9,107 nt of DNA from Flavobacteriales bacterium UBA1959 (GTDB taxonomy: Bacteria; Bacteroidota; Bacteroidia; Flavobacteriales_D; Sanyastnellaceae): contig DDEH01000018.1 in NCBI GenBank assembly GCA_002336085.1, positions 4,776-13,882 of the forward strand, in the 5' to 3' direction. Of the stretch, positions 1 through 5,861 are shown piece after piece. The notes below the pieces were generated by a model that had not been told where the DNA came from, ran no database searches, and saw nothing but the letters and a program-made list of their open reading frames with translations. Made by a program: the position numbers and the translations under genes. The stretch's first letter is position 1. Each line of letters begins with the position of its first letter.

Positions 1-9
1 CTGCTCCAT
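1..9 (-). CDS. Start of a leftward gene, cut by the window edge
   Basis: Only three codons are visible (Met-Glu-Gln, reading leftward from position 9), so the product cannot be named. The call rests on context. A Bacteroidota-type promoter on the same strand lies at 63-93, about 50 bp upstream of the ATG. A purine-rich AGGAGAGG stretch sits about 13 nt before the start, a little far for a Shine-Dalgarno site. The gene would be divergent from the Cys-rich protein gene at 153. The start could equally lie outside the window, so this entry is tentative. Confidence 0.35.
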
Positions 10-62
10 TACCACTCTGGCACCTCTCCTAAAACGCGCCTTCGATTGCTCGAAAGCGAAGA

Positions 63-93
63 CAAAGTTACGATAAAGCATTGCCAAAACAAG
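63..93 (-). promoter_or_regulatory. Bacteroidota-type promoter for the leftward gene at 9
   Basis: Read on the minus strand, TAACTTTG at 63-70 matches the TAnnTTTG (-7) consensus fully. CTTG at 90-93 resembles the TTTG (-33) box, with exactly 19 bp between them. Transcription would start near position 56. It overlaps the opposite-strand promoter at 80-110. Confidence 0.5.
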
Positions 94-110
94 AAAAATC
101 CCTATCTTAC
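80..110 (+). promoter_or_regulatory. Candidate promoter for the Cys-rich protein gene
   Basis: ATTG at 80-83 and TATCTTAC at 103-110 are separated by 19 bp and resemble the TTTG / TAnnTTTG pair, with one and two mismatches. Predicted transcription starts near 116, giving a leader of about 37 nt before the ATG at 153. A second, weaker box, TATCTG at 143-148, lies just before the start codon. The -33 box lies inside the spacer of the leftward promoter and vice versa, so the two probably cannot be bound by polymerase at the same time. Confidence 0.4.
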
Positions 111-152
111 ACATCCGATGTCAATTGAGAAAACAACCAAACTATCTGTTTT

Positions 153-536
153 ATGAAAAAAGCTCTGATTCTCAGTGTTTTCGCATTTTTTGCGTTCGCT
201 GTAAGTGCACAGTCCGATGCGGGCTCCACTGCAAAAACCACCACCTCTGAAGTTGCACAAACCAAAGACGGAGGCTCTTCGGCGAAAAGCGTAGCACTTG
301 GAGGTAACGCTACCTCAACAGAAAAGAAGTCAACATGTAATAATGATGACAAAGCAAAGAGCGGAGCATCATGTTGCTCTTCGAAGACAGCAGATAAAGG
401 AGGCAAAGAAAATTCTAGCAAATCTTCACCGGCATGTTGTTCTTCAAAGACTTCAACTGCAGATAACAAAAGCGAAAAGTCGTCTTGTTGCTCCGGGAAA
501 TCAGCTGAAAGCTGTTCCAAAAAAAAGAAAGACTAA
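153..536 (+). CDS. Small secreted protein with repeated Cys-Cys motifs, function unknown
   Basis: A 127-residue protein that I do not recognise as a named family. It begins with a Sec signal peptide (MKK, then a hydrophobic core to about residue 16) with likely cleavage near VSA-Q at 19/20, so it should be exported to the periplasm or outside. The mature part is low-complexity, rich in Ser, Lys and Ala, and contains no His, Tyr or Trp. Its eight cysteines are at 62, 74-75, 95-96, 112-113 and 121. Three of the sites are CC pairs in the pattern CCSSK, CCSSK, CCSGK. The first two copies are also related as DNA (371-388 and 434-451 match at 16 of 18 bases), which suggests internal duplication. 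It ends in a Lys-rich tail. Metal (Cu or Zn) binding, disulphide crosslinking or redox buffering are all possible, but none is shown. The reading frame is supported over the opposite-strand frame by the signal peptide, promoter and downstream terminator. Confidence 0.75.
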   Translation: MKKALILSVFAFFAFAVSAQSDAGSTAKTTTSEVAQTKDGGSSAKSVALGGNATSTEKKSTCNNDDKAKSGASCCSSKTADKGGKENSSKSSPACCSSKTSTADNKSEKSSCCSGKSAESCSKKKKD

Positions 537-627
537 ATGCTCGGCTTATTTAAGCCTTGCATCTCCCCATCGCCGCGTTGAGCTACACCAAAGGCTCAAT
601 GCTCTCTTGCCAGAGACTTGAATTTAG
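537..627 (+). other. 3' untranslated segment with two small stem-loops
   Basis: Between the Cys-rich gene and its terminator there is no convincing reading frame. Two inverted repeats can be seen. GGCTTA/TAAGCC at 543-556 is a 14-bp perfect palindrome with a 2-nt centre. TTGAGC at 578-583 pairs with GCTCAA at 594-599 across a 10-nt loop. They could stabilise the 3' end of the transcript, but there is no further evidence of function. Confidence 0.3.
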
Positions 628-659
628 AAAGCCGCCCATCACTGGGTGGCTTTTTTTTT
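628..659 (+). terminator. Intrinsic terminator after the Cys-rich gene
   Basis: The stem GCCGCCCA (631-638) pairs with TGGGTGGC (643-650), 8 bp with one G-T pair, around a 4-nt loop. It is followed by nine T residues (651-659) and preceded by AAA, which can extend the stem. It lies between convergent genes. In the leftward direction the T tract is short (TTT then CTAAATT), so any bidirectional action for lhgO would be weaker. Confidence 0.9.
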
Positions 660-725
660 GAAACAAGTCCTGAATACAACTGAGGCACTTCTCTTCCCAC
701 TGAGCTGCAAACGTTAGTCAGGTCT

Positions 726-1964
726 TTAAAACGTAAAACGTTCCTCAGTGAGATCGGCTATGTGCTCGCCTATGGCCAGTGCAGCTGTTGCTGCAGGAGA
801 AGGGGCATTAAGAACATGAATATTACGATCGGTGTAAGAGATGCGGAAATCATCACGCGTGTCACCATCCTGCGACAACAACAAAGCACGAACCCCAGAT
901 CGTCCAGGCCGCAAATCATCCATCGTCAAATCAGGAATCATCCGCTGCAAGGTCTTGAGGAAAAGCCGCTTTGAAAACGCTCGGCGGTATTCGTTAATTC
1001 CAAAAGCCATATTATTGAAAAACAACTTCCAGGTACCCGCATACCCGAGAGCTTCCATGGTGTCTTTCAAGTCAAAATCTGTCTTGCCGTAACCTTCTCG
1101 CTTGAACGTGAAAACCGCATTGGGCCCGCACTCTATTTCACCGTCCGTCATGCGCGTAAAATGCACGCCAAGAAATGGAAAGTCCGGATTGGGAACTGGA
1201 TATATTAAGTTTTTGACTTTGTGTTTGGCTTGATCCGTCAATTCGTAATAATCGCCACGAAATCCCACCACTCGCTCCTTCAATGGCACCCCGTCTTTAC
1301 GTGCCAATCGATCGGCTTGGAGGCCTCCACAAACCACAACGTGTTTCGCAGCATAGCCTTTTGGGTTTTTTTGAGTTCGAACCATTGTCTGATCTCCAAC
1401 TCGCTCGAAAGAAGAGACTTCCTCGTCCAATCGCAGCGCGCTTTCTGGTTGCAAGCCAAGTGCTAAATCCACCATTTTTCGTGTGGCCGATCGGTAATCT
1501 ATGATGCCCGTGCACGGAACCCAAAGGGCTCCAACGCCTTTGCAATGGGGTTCTATTTCCCTCAACTGATCACCATCGATGCGCTCAAGGCCTTCTATTT
1601 CATTCTGCTGTCCTATCCCGTGGATCTTTTCGAGCATAGGCAGTTCTGACGATTCCACTGCGACCACAACCTTACCACATATATCATGCGGGACATTATG
1701 CTCTTGGGCAAATCGCACCAGAGCGCGACGGCCTTCCACACAGTTTCTTGCTTTGAGAGACCCCGGAGGGTAGTAAAGCCCCGAATGGATGACACCCGAA
1801 TTATTTCCCGTTTGATGATTTGCCAATTCCTTCTCCTTTTCAATGAGTAGGATCCTACGATTTGGGTGCCTTTGTTGCAGCTGATAGAGTGTCGCTGCAC
1901 CCACGATCCCTCCGCCTACAATGACAATGTCATACACTGAGGAATTAGTCTTTTGGTGAATCAT
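726..1964 (-). CDS. lhgO: L-2-hydroxyglutarate oxidase/dehydrogenase (LhgO family)
   Basis: A 412-residue FAD enzyme that oxidises L-2-hydroxyglutarate to 2-oxoglutarate; E. coli LhgO passes the electrons to the respiratory chain. The N-terminal Rossmann motif is seen at about residues 12-25 (YDIVIVGGGIVGAAT), followed by an acidic ribose-binding residue in LIEKE. The family signature HQTGNNSGVIHSGLYYPPGS is nearly identical to the E. coli protein. PNPDFPFLGVHFTRM, GPNAVFTFKREGYG and the C-terminal NAPSPAATAALAIGEHI also match, and the length is normal for the family. I chose the ATG at 1964. An in-frame GTG at 1985 would place the promoter-like box TACTTTTG (1970-1977) inside the gene and adds residues the family lacks. 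No CsiD glutarate hydroxylase lies nearby, so its role here is probably metabolite repair: clearing L-2-hydroxyglutarate made by side reactions of malate or lactate dehydrogenase. The assignment is strong; the physiological role is inferred. Confidence 0.93.
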   Translation of the reverse strand: MIHQKTNSSVYDIVIVGGGIVGAATLYQLQQRHPNRRILLIEKEKELANHQTGNNSGVIHSGLYYPPGSLKARNCVEGRRALVRFAQEHNVPHDICGKVVVAVESSELPMLEKIHGIGQQNEIEGLERIDGDQLREIEPHCKGVGALWVPCTGIIDYRSATRKMVDLALGLQPESALRLDEEVSSFERVGDQTMVRTQKNPKGYAAKHVVVCGGLQADRLARKDGVPLKERVVGFRGDYYELTDQAKHKVKNLIYPVPNPDFPFLGVHFTRMTDGEIECGPNAVFTFKREGYGKTDFDLKDTMEALGYAGTWKLFFNNMAFGINEYRRAFSKRLFLKTLQRMIPDLTMDDLRPGRSGVRALLLSQDGDTRDDFRISYTDRNIHVLNAPSPAATAALAIGEHIADLTEERFTF

Positions 1965-1969
1965 TCCGG

Positions 1970-1977
1970 CAAAAGTA
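1970..1977 (-). promoter_or_regulatory. -7 promoter box of lhgO, 5 nt from the start codon
   Basis: TACTTTTG on the minus strand matches TAnnTTTG perfectly and ends 5 nt before the ATG at 1964. Transcription from it would begin at or next to the start codon, giving a leaderless mRNA. I could not find a convincing TTTG box 19-21 bp upstream. Confidence 0.5.
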
Positions 1978-1989
1978 CAACGCACACCC

Positions 1990-1997
1990 TATCTTGG
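1990..1997 (+). promoter_or_regulatory. -7 promoter box of the MFS transporter gene, 4 nt from the start codon
   Basis: TATCTTGG matches TAnnTTTG at five of six defined positions and ends 4 nt before the ATG at 2002, again predicting a leaderless transcript. No clear -33 box is visible. It lies 12 bp from the oppositely directed lhgO box, so both genes share one very compact divergent promoter region. Confidence 0.4.
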
Positions 1998-2001
1998 ACA
2001 C

Positions 2002-3321
2002 ATGAGCAATGCACCCAAAACTGCAACCAAAGTCAATAGAGCCGCAAAAACACCGGAACAAGTTAAAAAAGCTTGGACCATGTACGATTGGGCCAATAGC
2101 GTTTACTCACTTGTTATCACAACGGCGATTTTCCCCATTTTCTTCAATGCCCTGACCTCAGATCGAAACGAGGCCGGTGAAATCATCAACGATACTGTGA
2201 TTTTTTGGGGGTATGAATTGATCAATACGCAACTATACAGTTACGTGCTTGGGGCAAGTTTCTTTTTCGTGATCATCGCTTCGCCCCTGCTCAGTGGGAT
2301 GGCAGATGTCACCGGGCGCAAGTTGCAAATGATGAAAATATTTTGTTACACAGGTGCCATGGGGTGTGTAAGCCTGTATTTCTTTGACCCAGATCATCTT
2401 GAGTGGAGCATGGCGGCCTTATTTCTAGCCAATATCGGCTTCTGGGGGAGCCTAGGTTTCTACAATGCTTTCCTGCCGGAAATAGCGCCTCCAGAAGAGC
2501 ACGACAAACTCAGCGCAAAAGGCTTTGCCATGGGCTATATCGGAAGCGTTTTATTGCTCTTAATCTGCCTCGGACTCATCATTGGCGTCGGCAGCCACTT
2601 GACTCCTTGGGCTTTTGTACTGGTAGCTATTTGGTGGATCTCTTGGTCACAACCAACTTTTCGCTCACTTCCCTCCAATCCGTTCAACAAAAAAATTACC
2701 CGTGATTTATTTGGCCGCGGCTTTCGTGAGTTGCGACACGTTTCGAGGGAGATGTCAGGTCGAAAAGACCTCATCCGTTTTCTCTGGGCTTTCTTCGTTC
2801 TTTCAATGGCGCTGCAGACCATTATGCTCATGGCGTCCTCGTTTGGAATCAAAGAAGTGAATTTGACGGATAGCGAGCTTATTTTAGCCATCATTGCTGT
2901 GCAGCTATTGTCCATCCCTGGAGCATTCTTTGTGTCTTGGGTCAGTAGCAAAGCCGGCAACATAAAAACATTGATGGGGTGCATTGTTGTGTGGGTAGGA
3001 GTGTGTATTTATACCTACAGATTCGTCAACGATGTCAATGGTTTTTATGTCGCTGCTGGAATCATTGGATTCATGATGGGCGGCACCCAAAGTTTGAATC
3101 GATCGAGCTATTCCAAAATGTTGCCTAAAACCCAAGACCACGCCTCGTATTTCAGCTTTTATGAAGTCTTGGAAAAAGGAGGATTAATCATTGGAATGTT
3201 CAGCTGGGGATACATCGAAGGGTTTACCGGGTCCATGCGTTCCAGTGTGCTTGCGCTAATTGCTTTTTTTGCAGTGAGCCTTGTATTCCTTCAGCTCATC
3301 CCAAAAGCAGAGCCAGCTTAA
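2002..3321 (+). CDS. MFS transporter, UMF1 / Atg22-like family
   Basis: A 439-residue polytopic inner-membrane protein. The family hallmark AWTMYDWANSVYSLVI lies at about residues 24-40, at the start of the first membrane segment; this is typical of the UMF1 (Atg22-like, PF11700) branch of the major facilitator superfamily. About twelve hydrophobic segments can be picked out, near residues 36-55, 80-105, 110-128, 135-158, 175-195, 200-217, 260-280, 290-315, 320-340, 347-365, 385-410 and 415-435. A charged loop after segment 2 (GMADVTGRKLQ) corresponds to MFS motif A, and a basic central loop (about 220-255) separates the halves. Yeast Atg22 exports amino acids from the vacuole, but substrates of the bacterial members are largely unknown and I do not assign one. 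It is divergent from lhgO with 37 bp between start codons, so co-regulation is possible. The convergent OmpA gene ends 20 bp beyond its stop. Confidence 0.88.
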   Translation: MSNAPKTATKVNRAAKTPEQVKKAWTMYDWANSVYSLVITTAIFPIFFNALTSDRNEAGEIINDTVIFWGYELINTQLYSYVLGASFFFVIIASPLLSGMADVTGRKLQMMKIFCYTGAMGCVSLYFFDPDHLEWSMAALFLANIGFWGSLGFYNAFLPEIAPPEEHDKLSAKGFAMGYIGSVLLLLICLGLIIGVGSHLTPWAFVLVAIWWISWSQPTFRSLPSNPFNKKITRDLFGRGFRELRHVSREMSGRKDLIRFLWAFFVLSMALQTIMLMASSFGIKEVNLTDSELILAIIAVQLLSIPGAFFVSWVSSKAGNIKTLMGCIVVWVGVCIYTYRFVNDVNGFYVAAGIIGFMMGGTQSLNRSSYSKMLPKTQDHASYFSFYEVLEKGGLIIGMFSWGYIEGFTGSMRSSVLALIAFFAVSLVFLQLIPKAEPA

Positions 3322-3341
3322 AGCATCTTGTAGCGACCAAA

Positions 3342-4508
3342 TCAATTGGAGATAGGCAAATAAGCATGCTCCAATAACTCGAATTCAACTCTTCTGTTTT
3401 GATGACGGCCCTCTGAGGTGGCATTGTCCACGGTGGGCAGTCGACTACCGTGCCAAGCCAACTTGAGACGATTAGGGTCTACTCCCTTCTCCCGAAGTGC
3501 TTGCATCACCACTTCCGCGCGTTTTTCACTCAATTGCAAATTGTAAGAATCAGATCCAATAAAATCAGCATGCCCATTAACTTCTACCACGAGATAGCGG
3601 TTTAAACGCATTTCACGAGCAAGAACCTCGAGCGCCTCCATTGCCAATGTGCCGAGTTCAAACTGATCAAAATCGAACAATATCGCATCCCAGCGCGTGT
3701 GTTCACGCTGGTAAGCCTGCCAAGGAGGATCAGTCAAAGAAGCTTCAATGGTCTGGTTCAAACAAGAGCAATCCGCTTGGGATTCCACAGAACGCACGCG
3801 AACATCATCCACATAAACGTACGCCCAATTGCTGGCATCAGAGGGCGCATCGTTGCGTTCCATAATGCGCATCTCACTGGGTTCTTTAAAGTTCCCCATG
3901 GTTATGAACTGCTCTCCGCCTGCAGCTTGGAACGCATCGCTCAAGCGGACCCAACTCCACCGATCACTCAGTAGATGCAAAGCTGGATTCGAAACTTGCG
4001 GATCACCGCTTAGCATGCCTTCTCCAACTGCTTTTGGAGCCGTTTCTGAGAACAGTACTCCCATTCCGTCTGTGATCATCTTGCCATTGTCAGCTGCACA
4101 AACCCACCACTCCGCACAAATCCACTCTTCCGCTCGCAACGGTCGAATCAGGGATGTTTGAAGGTATTCGCGATAAAACGGCTTTGACTGACTGTAAAGC
4201 ACAAGACCCGCATAGGCATTTCCATCCAGAGCAGGCTGACTTCCAAAGATATTGTCAGGAACACCCGCCTTTCCTGTTGATGAGCACACATCAAAATGAT
4301 CGGGTGTTCCGGCATTAGCCTGTTCCCAACTCAAAAGGGTATTCAGTTGCGATGAAGTATAATCCCCAGGGCACCAGCGCCGCTCTTCAAAACTTCCGTT
4401 TGAAATCAAATTCTCACCAACAGCGTTATTCTGAGCGAAAATCCCAGAAGTCAACGCAAGGCAGGCGCATAAAGCACTTCCCAGACGGCTTTGGGCCAAG
4501 TGCCCCAT
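3342..4508 (-). CDS. OmpA-family surface protein with NGSFE-type N-terminal domain (second gene of the pair)
   Basis: A 388-residue exported protein. A signal peptide covers about residues 1-26 (cleavage near FAQ-NN). Residues 32-240 form a probable beta-sandwich (galactose-binding or DUF642-like) domain, opening with NLISNGSFEE and closing with YVYVDDVRV. A Cys-Ser-Cys linker lies at 247-249. Residues 275-378 are an OmpA C-terminal domain: ILFDFDQFELG, then VNGHADFIGSDSYNLQLSEK, then HQNRRVEFELL. The Asp (315) and Arg (330) that bind the diaminopimelate of peptidoglycan in OmpA are present, so the protein probably anchors the outer membrane or a surface structure to the cell wall. No transmembrane beta-barrel precedes the OmpA domain. 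It starts 11 bp after the stop of its upstream paralog, with no terminator or promoter between them, so the two are likely cotranscribed. The ligand of the N-terminal domain is unknown. Confidence 0.85.
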   Translation of the reverse strand: MGHLAQSRLGSALCACLALTSGIFAQNNAVGENLISNGSFEERRWCPGDYTSSQLNTLLSWEQANAGTPDHFDVCSSTGKAGVPDNIFGSQPALDGNAYAGLVLYSQSKPFYREYLQTSLIRPLRAEEWICAEWWVCAADNGKMITDGMGVLFSETAPKAVGEGMLSGDPQVSNPALHLLSDRWSWVRLSDAFQAAGGEQFITMGNFKEPSEMRIMERNDAPSDASNWAYVYVDDVRVRSVESQADCSCLNQTIEASLTDPPWQAYQREHTRWDAILFDFDQFELGTLAMEALEVLAREMRLNRYLVVEVNGHADFIGSDSYNLQLSEKRAEVVMQALREKGVDPNRLKLAWHGSRLPTVDNATSEGRHQNRRVEFELLEHAYLPISN

Positions 4509-4519
4509 GATATCGATGT

Positions 4520-5686
4520 TTATTTAATCAACTCAAAGGTGACGCGGCGATTTTTCGCCCGACTGATATCGGTGTCACGCGTGCTCGCTGGATCGGAATT
4601 TTCCATGGTATCCATCAATAAGCGGGAAGCTTCAATACCAAATTCCCCAAATTTCACAACCACCTGATTTGCACGTTTTTCTCCCAATCCTCGGTAACGA
4701 GGATTGATCTTTCCTTCATTGAATTCATCCTCATCTGTGTGCCCAATGACGCGCAATTTCCACGTCGGGTTCTCCTTTAAAATATTCGCCAAATTGGCAA
4801 CTGCTGATGATCCAGCGCCCGTAGGACGACGCTTCAAAAAAGCATAATAGACAGCAGAAATACTCACGATATCATCTGGAGTCATGCTCTCGCTGAGGAC
4901 GACCGATGAACCATAAACCAGATCTGTACGAACTTCATCTGCGGCCGAACAAGCGCATTGAGACTTGGCCTCAATGGGACTAACCTTTACATTATCCAAA
5001 TAGTAATAAGCGTGGTTCTTGACCACTCCGGTCATTCCCTGTGGTTTTTTCATCTTCTCGTCCTCCACCTCATTGTCTTTGTGAAATCCTCCAACGATGA
5101 TGTACTCCTCCTCGCCCGTTCCAATGAAAGTTCCACAAACAGTCTCCCATCCATCTTGAAGGGACATCACTTTATCCGACTTATGCAGCACACTAGCATC
5201 TCGATTCAGAATTCCTGTATTGCCTTGTTCGATCTTCCGATCACTCAAGAAAGCCCCTACACCATTAACCCCATAGCGTGACAGATCACTCAGGCTAATG
5301 TCAAAAGAGACACAGTACAGTTGGTTCTTTTCTAACTCCGTAGCCAGCTCCACCTCAAAGTACGTACGGGGCAATTTTGGGTCCTTACTAAAAGCACGAA
5401 ACCCTGCGTAGCAAAGTCCGTCCGCAGCGTCTTGTTTGCCATAAACATTGTTTGGGATGTTGACCTTTTCCGACTTCATTCCTTCGGCATATAAATCCAA
5501 GGCGGCTTCTGTTGCAGAAAACCAGTTTTCAGTGAACTCTTCCAATTGGCCTTGGCTCTTCAATTTGCGCAAGTCCGAATTCTCAAAACTACCGTTGGGC
5601 ACTAAATTATCTTCTTGAGCAGTTGCGGTGAATACAACTGCAAAAGCCGCAGATAAAATCAAGCATTTGGAAATGAATGTCTTCAT
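4520..5686 (-). CDS. OmpA-family surface protein with NGSFE-type N-terminal domain (first gene of the pair)
   Basis: Another 388-residue exported protein, paralogous to the gene directly downstream. The signal peptide covers about residues 1-23 (cleavage near ATA-QE). The N-terminal domain runs from NLVPNGSFE (about 27) to AYYYLDNVKV (about 226-235), and a Cys-Ala-Cys linker sits at 244-246, in the same place as the CSC of its partner. Shared landmarks include IPNNVYG and DGLCYAGF (VPDNIFG and DGNAYAGL in the partner). The OmpA domain (about 275-388) is more divergent. The usual FDxxS-type strand is replaced by YYAFLKRRPTG, and the loop after IGHTDEDE is longer. The peptidoglycan-binding Asp 318 and Arg 338 are kept, as is the terminal NRRVTFEL. 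Its likely role is a cell-wall-attached outer-membrane or periplasmic protein working with its partner. The promoter is at 5767-5796. The assignment to the OmpA family is firm; the function of the N-terminal domain is not known. Confidence 0.85.
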   Translation of the reverse strand: MKTFISKCLILSAAFAVVFTATAQEDNLVPNGSFENSDLRKLKSQGQLEEFTENWFSATEAALDLYAEGMKSEKVNIPNNVYGKQDAADGLCYAGFRAFSKDPKLPRTYFEVELATELEKNQLYCVSFDISLSDLSRYGVNGVGAFLSDRKIEQGNTGILNRDASVLHKSDKVMSLQDGWETVCGTFIGTGEEEYIIVGGFHKDNEVEDEKMKKPQGMTGVVKNHAYYYLDNVKVSPIEAKSQCACSAADEVRTDLVYGSSVVLSESMTPDDIVSISAVYYAFLKRRPTGAGSSAVANLANILKENPTWKLRVIGHTDEDEFNEGKINPRYRGLGEKRANQVVVKFGEFGIEASRLLMDTMENSDPASTRDTDISRAKNRRVTFELIK

Positions 5687-5766
5687 GACGGTTCAGGGAT
5701 TTTCAATTCTTTTGTGGTTTCTCCAAATGAGTCAAACGCGGGTGCGACATGGCTCTTCGGAACAGG

Positions 5767-5796
5767 CAAGTTACTGCCATGGGCCTTGGCGCCAAA
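5767..5796 (-). promoter_or_regulatory. Promoter of the OmpA-family pair
   Basis: Read on the minus strand, TTTG (5793-5796) lies exactly 19 bp before TAACTTGC (5767-5774 when read as eight bases; TAACTTG is 5767-5773). This fits the Bacteroidota -33/-7 arrangement. Transcription would start near 5760, giving a leader of roughly 75 nt. The rest of the 5687-5861 intergenic region shows no gene and no obvious terminator for holA. The 10-bp palindrome TTGGCGCCAA at 5786-5795 overlaps the -33 box and could be an operator. Confidence 0.5.
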
Positions 5797-5861
5797 ATTT
5801 CAGACCCGAAACCAACGATTTTTATTCAATAGCGCAAATTCAGACGCCGATAGAAACGGAT

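Noticed and set aside
107..520. Long open frame on the minus strand opposite the Cys-rich gene
   Set aside because: It has no signal peptide or known motif, its repeated segments mirror the CC repeats of the plus frame, and the promoter and terminator fit the plus-strand gene.
1965..1985. GTG start giving lhgO seven extra residues
   Set aside because: It overlaps the perfect -7 box at 1970-1977, and the family begins shortly before the YDIVIVGGG motif, which the ATG at 1964 supplies.
3345..3375. Inverted repeat ATTGGAG/CTCCAAT between the convergent MFS and OmpA genes as a terminator
   Set aside because: The loop is 17 nt, there is no T run on either strand, and it lies within the OmpA coding end.
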